A DNA stretch of 64,000 bases from an uncultured Acidimicrobiales bacterium. GTDB taxonomy: Bacteria > Actinomycetota > Acidimicrobiia > Acidimicrobiales > SZUA-35. The stretch is taken from contig CALKTH010000059.1 of the NCBI GenBank assembly GCA_937997485.1, positions 101,569 through 165,568 of the forward strand, read 5' to 3'. The number at the start of each line of letters is the position of its first letter. Position 1 is the stretch's first letter. The position numbers and the translations under genes are program-made. Under the pieces are notes generated by a model. The model was not told the DNA's origin and searched no databases. It worked only from the letters and a program-made list of their open reading frames with translations. Shown piece by piece: positions 37,451 to 45,784 of the stretch.

Positions 37451-38101
37451 TCAGTCGGGCGTCCCGTCGCCGAGTCCGAGCGCGGACTCGAGTGCCGCCA
37501 GCCGCTCCTCCAGGTCGCGCACTCGCTCCGCCAGCGTGGGCCCGGCAGCAGTGGCCTCGGCCGCGTTGTCGACGTCTCCCCCGTTCCCGCTCCACGACCC
37601 CGGGTCGCCAAGCGAAGCTTCTCCTCCGAGCAGGTGGGCCCATCGATTCTGGCTCTGCCCGGGAGCCCGGCCGAGATCGACGACGAGGGGTTCCTCGCGC
37701 CCGGCGAGGCCAGCAAGCACGGCATCAACTCGCTCGACAGAGTCGAAGCCGACATAGCGCTCAGTCCTGGTACGCAACTCGCCCGGCGTCTGCGGCCCAC
37801 GAAGCATCATGATGGCCAGCACGGCCAGCTGCTCAGGTCCGACATCGAGGACCTCGTCGAGGATGTGTCGGTGCTTTTGTGAACGGCCGGAGGTGATGGT
37901 GCGGGCCAACCCGGCCTGGCGAATCAGCAGCATCGTTTCGCTGACAACACGTTCGGGGAAGGCAACCACAGGCTCGCGGCTCGTCTTCTGGTTGCACGCA
38001 TTCGTCAGCGCGTTGGTGGACAGCGGGTAGTGGTCCGGTGTCGTCGCCTCCTTCTCGATGAGGCAACCCAGCACCCGGATCTCTTCAGCGGTCAGCTCCA
38101 T
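37451..38101 (-). CDS. YceH-like DUF480 protein
   Basis: 216 residues. The N-terminus (LTAEEIRVLGCLIEKEATTP) and YPLSTNALTNACNQKTSREP are diagnostic of DUF480/YceH, a tandem winged-helix protein. LRGPQTPGELRTRTERY marks the second domain. A coiled-coil tail (TLAERVRDLEERLAALESAL) ends it. It is presumed to bind DNA or protein, function unknown. It is convergent with the SdpI gene and divergent from the hydrolase gene at 38192. Confidence 0.92.
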   Translation of the reverse strand: MELTAEEIRVLGCLIEKEATTPDHYPLSTNALTNACNQKTSREPVVAFPERVVSETMLLIRQAGLARTITSGRSQKHRHILDEVLDVGPEQLAVLAIMMLRGPQTPGELRTRTERYVGFDSVERVDAVLAGLAGREEPLVVDLGRAPGQSQNRWAHLLGGEASLGDPGSWSGNGGDVDNAAEATAAGPTLAERVRDLEERLAALESALGLGDGTPD

Positions 38102-38191
38102 CGGCCGAGTATGGCCGATGCATGACTCGGCTCGCTCCGCCCAGCTCGCTGAGATCGACAGGCGTCAAGGCGGTTGCCATGCTGGTCAGCT

Positions 38192-39097
38192 ATGCCCGAC
38201 GTCGTTCAGATTCCGCTCCCTGAAGGTTTCGCTCTCACCGGTGATCGGTGGTCGGGCGCCGCCGGCGCAATGACCAGGGGACCTGTTGTCCTCGCCCACG
38301 GTGGAGGACAAACCCGACACTCATGGGGAGGGACGGCGGAGGCGCTTGCTGCGCTCGGGCACGAGGTGCTCGCCGTCGATCTGCGCGGGCACGGAGACAG
38401 CGGATGGTCGCCCGAGGGCAACTACTTCTTTCATCACTTCGCCCTCGATGCACCAACGGTCGCGGCGTCGATGGGCGGTCCCGTCCACTGGGTCGGCGCG
38501 TCGCTTGGGGGTATGGCCGGGTTGCTTGCCTCGCACACCGATCCGCACGCGTTCCGCTCACTCGTGCTCGTTGACATCACGCCACGGCCGGCGGCAGCTG
38601 GCGTGCAGAAGATCCTCGAGTTCATGGACGCGCACGTCGAGACCGGATTCGCCAGTCTTGACGAAGCGGCCGACGCCGTCGCTGCGTATCAGCCGCAGCG
38701 CCGCCGGCCAGCAGACCCGTCCGGACTGGCCAAGAACCTGCGATTGAGAGACGGACGCTGGTACTGGCATTGGGATCCCGCGTTTCGAAGCGTCCGTTCC
38801 GGGCCGAGTGCCGACACCGAGACCGGCACAACAGAGGGGGATCAGTCCGATCGCTACGCGGCCCTCGAGGAGGCCACCATCGCGCTTGGCCGCCACGAAC
38901 CGCCGCTCCCAACGCTGCTCATTCGAGGTCGGCAATCTGACGTCGTCACCCAGGAAGAGGTCGACCACTTTCGATCACTGGCACCCCACGCCCGCTACGT
39001 CGACATCGCTGACGCTGCACACATGATCGCTGGCGACAAGAACGACGTCTTCACCGACGCCGTCGCCGCGTTCGTGACCGAGTTGACGAGTTCGTGA
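38192..39097 (+). CDS. Alpha/beta hydrolase
   Basis: 301 residues from ATG 38192. The fold shows LAHGGGQTRHSW with the oxyanion HGG, DLRGHGDSGW, and the nucleophile elbow GASLGG with Ser 104. The acid lies in LLIRGRQSDVV and the catalytic His in DAAHMIAGDKN near 280. It resembles peroxidase/esterase-type hydrolases of actinobacteria. The substrate is unknown. The last 47 bases overlap the end of the HNH gene on the other strand. Confidence 0.9.
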   Translation: MPDVVQIPLPEGFALTGDRWSGAAGAMTRGPVVLAHGGGQTRHSWGGTAEALAALGHEVLAVDLRGHGDSGWSPEGNYFFHHFALDAPTVAASMGGPVHWVGASLGGMAGLLASHTDPHAFRSLVLVDITPRPAAAGVQKILEFMDAHVETGFASLDEAADAVAAYQPQRRRPADPSGLAKNLRLRDGRWYWHWDPAFRSVRSGPSADTETGTTEGDQSDRYAALEEATIALGRHEPPLPTLLIRGRQSDVVTQEEVDHFRSLAPHARYVDIADAAHMIAGDKNDVFTDAVAAFVTELTSS

Positions 39098-39572
39098 TCT
39101 TCGGCCGACCGGGGTCGGCAACACCGGTGGCCGAAAGCCGGACGACATGGGTCGCACCGGCGCCTGTGGGTTCTACCCACCCCTGCCACTCCCCGCCGAC
39201 GAAGGCACACGCCTGATCGACCGCCCACGTCGACGCTCGCCGTGCGAGTTCAGCGCTCGGAAACACTGCGGCAAGTTCGGTCGACCCGGGACGTCGGTGA
39301 ATCCGAGCAATCACCGTCCACAGATCTGCCGCATCGATAGCAAAGAGGTCCGGCGGCCACTGCAGTTCGGGCAAAGCATCGGCTCGGCGAGCGTTGCACT
39401 CTCGGTGGGCCAAGCGCAGGTTCGTGCGCTCCGTGCGTCCGCCCCTGCTCCGAGGCACAACATGGTCAACTGTTCCCGCCCAGCGCGCATTCGAGGGCAG
39501 GTCAGGATCGACCGGACCTTCACAAAGCCAGCAAACCCAGCCATCAGCTTGGGCGAGTTGACGAGCCTTCAT
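39051..39572 (-). CDS. HNH endonuclease-domain protein
   Basis: 173 residues from ATG 39572, overlapping the GNAT stop by 4 nt. An N-terminal HNH module has CWLC and a second Cys region, DHVVPRSRGG as the catalytic strand, and NLRLAHRECNARR. The remaining 100 residues are unrecognised and end in a very Arg-rich tail that overlaps the convergent hydrolase gene. HNH proteins of this size occur widely and are often of unknown role. It is co-transcribed with HIT and GNAT genes. Confidence 0.85.
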   Translation of the reverse strand: MKARQLAQADGWVCWLCEGPVDPDLPSNARWAGTVDHVVPRSRGGRTERTNLRLAHRECNARRADALPELQWPPDLFAIDAADLWTVIARIHRRPGSTELAAVFPSAELARRASTWAVDQACAFVGGEWQGWVEPTGAGATHVVRLSATGVADPGRPKITNSSTRSRTRRRRR

Positions 39573-40558
39573 GCGGCGACCGGGTCGGACTCCGGTCGCA
39601 CCCACCGCAGCAGTGAGGCCATCCGTTGCTGCGGGCGGTAGCCAAGCCGCTCGTAGATCCCGTAGGCACCGGAAGGATTGTCCGTGTCCACCCCCAGCAT
39701 CGAGCTGTTCATTCCGGCCTCAGCAAACGCGTGAAGCGAGTGGGCGATGAGACCGGAAGCGATCCCTCGGCCTCGATGCTCCCGAAGTGTTCCCAGAGAA
39801 TCGATCCACCCATCTCGGCGGCCGGTGATCGCCTCGTCCTCCGGATAGTGCGAGTTGAGCGAGTAGCCGACCACCTCGCCTGATGTCTGATCAACGGCGA
39901 CGAAGCTCACGTCGAGCCGAGTCGCAACTCGGCCCACCACCGTCTCGGCCCAGGAGTCGGCTGAGCGTGGTGTCGAGCCCCAGTGGTCGGCGAAGGCTGC
40001 GTTGGAGACCAGACCCGTGGCTGCGGTGTCTTCCGGTTGCCACGGACGAATGTCGACACCGGCGAGTTCCGGAAGTGGCGGAAGCTCGTCAAGGGGTCGC
40101 TGGAGCTCGTCGAACCACCGCTCGGCGGCGAAGCCATGCGCGACTGCAAGACGTTCCCGGCCTGCCTGCCAGCTGTAGGCCTCCACAGCGAGGTAGGCCG
40201 GGACCGAAGCGTCCGTGCCTGCAAGCTGTGCTTCGCCCCGAGCGATCTGCCACCCAAGCACTTCCGATCCAAGCCCCCGGCGCAGGTGATCGGGATGCAC
40301 GCCACCGGCCAGGAACACTCGCTCCAGCCGCTCGCCAGAAGGATGATGGGAACTGAGCGCCCAGGCCACGAAGCGGTCCGCCTCGTCGAGCCACACTCGA
40401 GCGTCGGTCTCGGGAACAACGTCGGAGTCCTTGAACAGGATCTCCAAAAGCTCGTCCCGACTCAGCGTGTAGGGATTGCGCTCTTCTGTCTCGATTGCGT
40501 TGACGAGTTCATGGAGCTTCGGCACATCATCCAGACGAATGGGCCGCGGCTGAATCAC
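39569..40558 (-). CDS. Tandem GNAT acetyltransferase
   Basis: 329 residues from GTG 40558, with two GNAT folds. The first has VHPDHLRRGLGSEVL as acetyl-CoA loop; the second has TLREHRGRGIASGLIAHSLH and ends with DNPSGAYGIYERLGYRPQQR. The layout recalls mycothiol synthase MshD, but the fit is not specific enough to claim it. It overlaps the HIT gene by 4 nt (GTGA) and the HNH gene by 4 nt. Confidence 0.87.
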   Translation of the reverse strand: MIQPRPIRLDDVPKLHELVNAIETEERNPYTLSRDELLEILFKDSDVVPETDARVWLDEADRFVAWALSSHHPSGERLERVFLAGGVHPDHLRRGLGSEVLGWQIARGEAQLAGTDASVPAYLAVEAYSWQAGRERLAVAHGFAAERWFDELQRPLDELPPLPELAGVDIRPWQPEDTAATGLVSNAAFADHWGSTPRSADSWAETVVGRVATRLDVSFVAVDQTSGEVVGYSLNSHYPEDEAITGRRDGWIDSLGTLREHRGRGIASGLIAHSLHAFAEAGMNSSMLGVDTDNPSGAYGIYERLGYRPQQRMASLLRWVRPESDPVAA

Positions 40559-40950
40559 GCGAGTGCAGCTCGAAGCTGTTCGGCCATGGCATCGAGCTCA
40601 TCGGCCTTGGGAGACACATCGGCGTTCCGAAAGTCGAGCTCGGCCATGGTCTGGAGCGGAACCACATGCACGTGCGTGTGTGGGACTTCAAACCCAGCGA
40701 TCATGAGCCCGATCCGCTCGCACTCGATCGTCGCTTTCTGGGCTTGTGCCACTCGGTGGGCAACCGTCATGAGGTGCGAGGCAACGTCGGCGGGAAGATC
40801 GGTCCACTGGTCGATCTCGACCTTGGGAATCACCAACGTGTGGCCCGGATGCAGCGGACGGATGTCGAGCATCGCGATGCAGGTTTCGTCATCCCAGATG
40901 AATCGTCCCGGGATGTCGCCGTTGATGATGCGGGTGAAGATCGACGCCAT
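40555..40950 (-). CDS. HIT-family nucleotide hydrolase/transferase
   Basis: 131 residues. The catalytic triad motif HTHVHVVP is at 91-98, and the N-terminus SIFTRIINGDIPGRFIWDDE is the HinT-like opening. It hydrolyses AMP-lysine or similar adenylates. A TACCAT hexamer lies 8 nt before the ATG, and the divergent crotonase start is only 26 nt away. First gene of the HIT-GNAT-HNH operon. Confidence 0.93.
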   Translation of the reverse strand: MASIFTRIINGDIPGRFIWDDETCIAMLDIRPLHPGHTLVIPKVEIDQWTDLPADVASHLMTVAHRVAQAQKATIECERIGLMIAGFEVPHTHVHVVPLQTMAELDFRNADVSPKADELDAMAEQLRAALA

Positions 40951-40976
40951 GGGTCCGAATGGTAAAGGATGGGGAG

Positions 40977-41804
40977 ATGTCCGACCGCACTCCCCTTCTT
41001 GACTCCTCCGGCGAGCGCCGCACCGACCCCGTCCTCATCGATCATCACAGCGGTGTCGTGACGATCACAATGAATATGCCGGAACGAAAGAACAGCTTGT
41101 CGGCTGAGCTCATCAACGGCGTGTGCGATGCCATCGACGCTACGAACGCTGACCCATCGTCGCGGGTGATCGTGCTGACCAACACTGGCAATACCTTCTG
41201 CGCCGGAGCCGACCTGAAGGCATCGAAGCCAGGCATCGCGCCCGGCGCGCACGGCGCGAAGAATCGGACGTTCGTTGACCTGCTGACCACGATTCAGCAG
41301 AGCCCCATCCCGGTGGTTGGACGCATCAACGGACATGCAACAGGCGGTGGCGTCGGCCTCACGGCAGTGTGCGACATCTCGGTCATGCGCAATGATGCAA
41401 AGATCGGCTTCACCGAAGTCCGGCTCGGTGTGGCGCCAGCGGTGATCTCAGTGGTGTGTCTGCCAAAGATGCGGCAAGCCGATGCTTCCGAACTCTTCCT
41501 ATCTGGCGAGCGCTTTACGCCGGGACGGGCTCAAGCCGTGGGCTTGATCAATCGCGCCGTCGAGCCCGACGAGATCGACAAGGTCATTGAAGAGTTCGTC
41601 GACAAGATCGTCCGTGGTGCGCCACTCGCCCTCGCGGCATCGAAGGAGCTCATCGCCACGGTCCCAGACATGGAGCTCGCCGACGCCTTCGCCTGGACGG
41701 CTGAGCGTTCGCAAGCTCTGTTCGAATCCGACGATGCAAAGGCCGGCATCGCTGCCTTCCGCGACCGGCAGCCGGCGCCATGGGTTCCCGAGGACCGACG
41801 GTGA
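40977..41804 (+). CDS. Enoyl-CoA hydratase/isomerase family protein
   Basis: 275 residues from ATG 40977 with a GGGGAG ribosome site. The crotonase fold is clear: NMPERKNSLSAELI, TFCAGADLKA as first oxyanion loop, and INGHATGGGVGLTAVCD as second. A Glu in GFTEVRLG could act in catalysis, but the second Glu of classic hydratases is replaced, so the exact reaction is open. Methylglutaconyl-CoA hydratase-like enzymes share this pattern. It overlaps the next gene by 4 nt (GTGA). Confidence 0.9.
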   Translation: MSDRTPLLDSSGERRTDPVLIDHHSGVVTITMNMPERKNSLSAELINGVCDAIDATNADPSSRVIVLTNTGNTFCAGADLKASKPGIAPGAHGAKNRTFVDLLTTIQQSPIPVVGRINGHATGGGVGLTAVCDISVMRNDAKIGFTEVRLGVAPAVISVVCLPKMRQADASELFLSGERFTPGRAQAVGLINRAVEPDEIDKVIEEFVDKIVRGAPLALAASKELIATVPDMELADAFAWTAERSQALFESDDAKAGIAAFRDRQPAPWVPEDRR

Positions 41805-42844
41805 CCTCACTCCGCCTCGGCGTACTCGACCAGTCACCGATCCCGTCCGGCAGCACGGCGACCGACGCCCTCGCCAACACCATCGATCTCGCTCGGCAGT
41901 GCGAGGCGCTGGGTTATGACCGGTTCTGGGTCGCTGAACACCACAACTCCGCTGGCCTGGCCGGGGCCGCGCCCGAGATCCTCATCGGCGCCGTGGCCGC
42001 TGCGACCGAGACGATCCGAGTCGGTTCCGGCGGGATCATGCTCAGCCACTACTCCCCTTACAAAGTGGCCGAGTGGTTCAAGATTCTCGGCTCACTCCAC
42101 CCTGGGCGCATCGACCTCGGGCTCGGCCGGGCACCTGGCTCAGATCCGATCACCATGTACGCCCTCGCTCAGGCCAATGAGCTGCGGCCGGTTGACCACT
42201 ACCCGTCGACGGTGCGAGAACTGCTCGGATTTCTCCACGACGACCTTCCCGAGGACAGCCCGTTCCGCGGGAAGGTCCGCTCGGTTCCCTCCGCCGCTCC
42301 GGATGCGGTCCCGCCCGTTTGGCTGCTCTCCTCGAGCCCGGGCTCGGCCAGTTTCGCCGCTCACTTCGGACTCCCGTTGAGCTACGCCCACTTCTTCGGA
42401 GCTGGTGACGGTCCCTCGATCGTGCGGGGCTATCGAGACGCGTTCCAACCCGATGCTGCAGGCAGCACTCCTCGGGTCAACATCGCCGCTGGGGTCATCT
42501 GCGCCGAGACCGACGACGAGGCGCGCCTCGCTGCGTCGAGCGTGGCCGCTTGGCGAGCTCGTGGCTTGTCCGGCCCTATCCCCACGCCCGAAGAGGCCCA
42601 ACGCATCGGCGCCGACCCCCTGCACGTCCAGCCAGGCAGGCCAGAGATGATCGTTGGCACGCCGGATCGCGTTCGAGCTGATCTGGAAGCGCTGGCGGCC
42701 AGCTACGAGACCGACGAGGTGCTTGTGGTCTCCATTACTTGGGACCACAAGACCCGCGTGCGGAGCTACGAGCTCATCGCCGAGGTCTTCGAGATGTCAC
42801 CGCCGGCTCGTCCACCGCGACTGGCCAGTTCACAGACTGGATGA
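41801..42844 (+). CDS. LLM-class flavin-dependent oxidoreductase (MsnO8-like)
   Basis: 347 residues from GTG 41801, overlapping the crotonase stop. It is a bacterial-luciferase-like TIM barrel: LGVLDQSPIPSGSTATDALA, RFWVAEHHNSAGLAGAAPEI, VGSGGIMLSHYSPYKVAEWF, DLGLGRAPGSDP and LSSSPGSASFAAHFGLPLSY match the MsnO8/YhbW subgroup. Members of that subgroup use FMN rather than F420 in most cases. The substrate is unknown. The tight coupling to a crotonase suggests a shared catabolic step. Confidence 0.9.
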   Translation: MTSLRLGVLDQSPIPSGSTATDALANTIDLARQCEALGYDRFWVAEHHNSAGLAGAAPEILIGAVAAATETIRVGSGGIMLSHYSPYKVAEWFKILGSLHPGRIDLGLGRAPGSDPITMYALAQANELRPVDHYPSTVRELLGFLHDDLPEDSPFRGKVRSVPSAAPDAVPPVWLLSSSPGSASFAAHFGLPLSYAHFFGAGDGPSIVRGYRDAFQPDAAGSTPRVNIAAGVICAETDDEARLAASSVAAWRARGLSGPIPTPEEAQRIGADPLHVQPGRPEMIVGTPDRVRADLEALAASYETDEVLVVSITWDHKTRVRSYELIAEVFEMSPPARPPRLASSQTG

Positions 42845-42884
42845 GCGTCAAACTCATCGCACGCGCCGGCAACGAACACAGCCC

Positions 42885-43001
42885 CTACTCCGGCGCGCTG
42901 TAGAGCGACGGCGTGGGGCCGGCGTAGCCCGGCCCATCACAGAACCAGCAAACCGACGCGATGGGCCCGGTCCACGCCACTTCACAGCGAAGGCAGCTCA
43001 T
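42885..43001 (-). CDS. Very small double-CxxC protein
   Basis: 38 residues from ATG 43001 (GTG 43007 also possible). Two Cys pairs, CLRC near residue 3 and CWFC near 19, with CDGPGYAG after, would form a minimal zinc ribbon. No convincing ribosome site. The frame stays open upstream, but the composition there is not protein-like. It is convergent with the LLM gene. Existence is uncertain; the paired CxxC motifs are the only support. Confidence 0.4.
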   Translation of the reverse strand: MSCLRCEVAWTGPIASVCWFCDGPGYAGPTPSLYSAPE

Positions 43002-43176
43002 GCGCACATCGCTTCGGCGGTGACGCCGGAGCTTCTCGCTGGGCGGACGTGGAGCAGTGAGCGTGGGATGAAGTGTGGAGGCGGCGGACACAAGTGTGTG
43101 GTCGGCCACCAAACCCGGGAGTTGAGACGATGCAGGCGCCAGTGAACACGCTGTCACGCAAACGACGTCACCTCAT

Positions 43177-43599
43177 TCAGTGCGTGATGACCGGATCGAG
43201 CGTGGCCGCGTGTGCGATCCATCGCTCGACTTCTGTCTCGGCAGGTGTGCGCCGAACAATGCTCTTCTTCGTCTTCTTGATGTGCGCATCGTTGCACTCG
43301 ACCATGGCGGCGCAGAGGTTCTTGGCGTTTCGACGGCGCAGCTCCTTGACGGTGTCGACGCCAGCCGCCTCGAGCAGGTCGCTGTACTCCGAACCCACGC
43401 CGCGCACGCGCATCAGATCAGCACGATTCGCCCATTCGAGAAGCGTTGAGGTGCCGAAGCCCGTGGCCTCGGCAACAGCGGCTCGGCCCTTCTTGTCGCA
43501 GCACAACTTCAGAAGCGCCTCGCATGACCGGATGCCAGCGGCCCGCAGTTTCGTGCCGTTCGCCGGTCCAATGCCTTCGATCTCTTCGATCTTGGCCAT
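43177..43599 (-). CDS. DUF4332 helix-hairpin-helix protein
   Basis: 140 residues starting at ATG 43599 after a GGGAG ribosome site. The protein opens KIEEIEGIGPANGTKLRAAG, a helix-hairpin-helix, and repeats the theme in LMRVRGVGSEYSDLLEAAG. This is the DUF4332 pattern. HhH pairs usually bind DNA. A basic C-terminal half (HIKKTKKSIVRR) follows. It stands alone. Confidence 0.9.
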   Translation of the reverse strand: MAKIEEIEGIGPANGTKLRAAGIRSCEALLKLCCDKKGRAAVAEATGFGTSTLLEWANRADLMRVRGVGSEYSDLLEAAGVDTVKELRRRNAKNLCAAMVECNDAHIKKTKKSIVRRTPAETEVERWIAHAATLDPVITH

Positions 43600-43712
43600 G
43601 ATTGTCTCCCAGTTCTGCCACCGAACGCGTCCTTGAATGGCTCTGTCGAGCCAATGGCGGCGGGCAAAAGGTAGTAGATCGTTCGCCGATGTGCCGGGGT
43701 GAGGCGAAATCC

Positions 43713-44885
43713 TCAGGAGGTACCGGTCAAGGCACCGAATTCAGTGCTTTCGGAGAACTGCAGGACCACGGCACTTCGCTCTTGGCCCTGCCCCAGCCGA
43801 GCGACCCAGAACTCGAGCCCACCGACATCCGGCTCCCGCTCCAGCACGTTGTGGTAGAGCAACGTCACGAACTCGGTGTCATTGATCTCTCCGTGGTCGG
43901 CAAGAAACTCTGATGAGCTGATGAAGAAGGCGGCCACGTCCGAGAGGCTCGTCCCCTCTGACCGAGTCCGGCTCCAGAACTCGAATCCGGCCGCGTCGGG
44001 CGGGCGACGGAAGATGGCCACGTACAACCGGGCGACCTCGCCCTCCACACCGGCGGCACCCAGATACGGCTCGCTGAGGGTGACCGTGGGAAGAACTTCG
44101 ATCGCAATCGTGGCTTCGCGGCTCTCGTACCGGCGAGACACACCTTGGGGCAGGTTCGTCCACGGGAGAATCGACACGAGCCGATACCGCACTTCATCGT
44201 CGCCGCTGAAGCCCGCGTCGGGTGTGTAGAGGCCGGAGACAGGATCGAACTCGCCGTTGACCGGAGGTCGAGTGATCTCGATCGAGCGGGCGGCGAAGGT
44301 GTTGTCGAGTGCGCTGTCGTCGTTGGCGAGGAATCTCACATGAACCGCCCGGTCCCGCCACGTCCGGGCCGCATCATCCGAGGCCGTCGGTGTGACGGCA
44401 AAGGCCGCAGACGATGCCCCGGAAATGTTGTTGAACTCGGCGTTCGTCAGGTCAGCCCCGATGAAGCTTGCCTCGCTGATCAGCGAGCGATCGACATCGG
44501 TGGCGGTCATCACCGCGTTCCGGAGGATGGCCCCCTGCAAGTTGGCACCAACGAGCGACGCGTCGGTGAGATTCGCTCCCGTCAGGTTCGCTCCACTGAG
44601 GTTCGCTCCAACGGGAAAGGCCTCGCTGAGATTCGCTCCTCGCAAGTCCGCACCGGCGAGGTTTGCTCCAAAGAGGATGGCGAGCTGGAGGTCGGCGTTC
44701 TGGAGGTCGGCGCCGCTGAGGTCAGCACTGCTCAGATCGGCTCGCTGCAGGGAGCACCCTTGCCAATCGACGCCGGGGGCCGCCCCATCGCTGCAGGCCG
44801 CACTGGCTGGCGAGGACGCGAGTCCTGCCGAACCGAAGAGAAGCGCAAAGAAAACTGCGAGATGCCGACGCCGCCACGAGGCCAT
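43713..44885 (-). CDS. Secreted pentapeptide-repeat / DUF4214 protein
   Basis: 390 residues. Residues 1-30 are a signal peptide (FFALLFGSAGLASSPASA). Residues 45-150 are pentapeptide repeats of A(D/N)L type (SADLSGADLQNADLQ; GANLSGANLTGANLT), which fold as a quadrilateral beta-helix. Residues 165-260 resemble a cadherin/Ig-like domain with a VNGEFDPVSGLYTPDAGFSG turn. Residues 275-385 are DUF4214 with two half-repeats (VARLYVAIFRRPPDAAGFEFW; LLYHNVLEREPDVGGLEFW). It is the third DUF4214 protein in the window and, like the first, carries the domain at the C-terminus. It may end a transcript containing the lipoprotein, VWA and MoxR genes. Confidence 0.88.
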   Translation of the reverse strand: MASWRRRHLAVFFALLFGSAGLASSPASAACSDGAAPGVDWQGCSLQRADLSSADLSGADLQNADLQLAILFGANLAGADLRGANLSEAFPVGANLSGANLTGANLTDASLVGANLQGAILRNAVMTATDVDRSLISEASFIGADLTNAEFNNISGASSAAFAVTPTASDDAARTWRDRAVHVRFLANDDSALDNTFAARSIEITRPPVNGEFDPVSGLYTPDAGFSGDDEVRYRLVSILPWTNLPQGVSRRYESREATIAIEVLPTVTLSEPYLGAAGVEGEVARLYVAIFRRPPDAAGFEFWSRTRSEGTSLSDVAAFFISSSEFLADHGEINDTEFVTLLYHNVLEREPDVGGLEFWVARLGQGQERSAVVLQFSESTEFGALTGTS

Positions 44886-44971
44886 GATTCACCAACCTTG
44901 TCGAAGTAACCCCACACAGAGTGCCACTCCTCGGGCCGCAATGGCGCGACCCCGACCATCGAGCCAGCGGG

Positions 44972-45724
44972 TTAGCGGATGATGGTGCCCCCACAGGCAA
45001 CCGATCGCGGGTGATCGAGGGGACGGGTGTCGCCCTCGAGGCACGAGATCGTCACTTGCTCAGAGCCGATCGTCCAGGACGTGGCCAGGCCCGTCAGCGG
45101 GTCGATCTGGTAGGTGATTTCGTTCGTGGGGGCTGCGGCGAGAAGCACCTCCGGGACGAAGATCGGATCGGACGTCCGCAAGCTCGGCGCCACGTCGGTG
45201 AGGCTCGCTTCGGCCCCGTTCACGAAGACCTTGGCTAGGACTCGTCGGGAGGGGTTGTTGCTGTCTGGCGAGAAGTAGAGCTGGGCGATGGGCACACAGC
45301 CTTCGCAGGACTGAGTGACTTCGGCGTAGAAGTAGGGGTACTGGAAACGCACATCCTGGGTGACCTCGAGTGCGGCGCCCAGATCCGCAGCCATCGCTTC
45401 GGAGACTCCATTGCCGGCGACCACTGCAAGTGTTGTGGTCGTCCCGAACGTTGTCTCGGTACTGCCGTCGACGGTCGTGGTGGTGGTGTCGCCCGAGACA
45501 TCAGTGACCGGCTCATCCTCTCCACCCTCTTCGAGCGGCTCACTTCCATCGACGTCGGCGTCCTCGTCCGTCGCTATCAACGGCTCCGTCCCATCCGGAT
45601 CTTCGCCCGGGGACACGTCAGGTTCCTCGATCGATGCGGTGGTCGATGCAACATCATCAACCGAACCGGAGCACGCAGTGACGGCAAGGAGCGCGAGAAA
45701 AAGTGAAATCGCAAGGCGAGACAT
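44972..45724 (-). CDS. Lipoprotein of unknown function
   Basis: 250 residues from ATG 45724 with a GAAGGA ribosome site. Residues 1-19 form a lipoprotein signal with lipobox LLAVTAC. A 90-residue Glu/Asp/Thr-rich linker follows. The C-terminal 140 residues contain four Cys (SCEGC, SCLEG, VACGG) and NEITYQIDPLTGLATSW, a phrase typical of the DUF6174 type; this match is tentative. It would sit on the outer face of the membrane. It is 60 nt downstream of the VWA gene and 86 nt upstream of the pentapeptide/DUF4214 gene. Confidence 0.75.
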   Translation of the reverse strand: MSRLAISLFLALLAVTACSGSVDDVASTTASIEEPDVSPGEDPDGTEPLIATDEDADVDGSEPLEEGGEDEPVTDVSGDTTTTTVDGSTETTFGTTTTLAVVAGNGVSEAMAADLGAALEVTQDVRFQYPYFYAEVTQSCEGCVPIAQLYFSPDSNNPSRRVLAKVFVNGAEASLTDVAPSLRTSDPIFVPEVLLAAAPTNEITYQIDPLTGLATSWTIGSEQVTISCLEGDTRPLDHPRSVACGGTIIR

Positions 45725-45784
45725 GATGAGTCCTTCGGCAGGTGGCCTGGGAACATGACAGCACGGTTGCGGTGCCATCACTGG

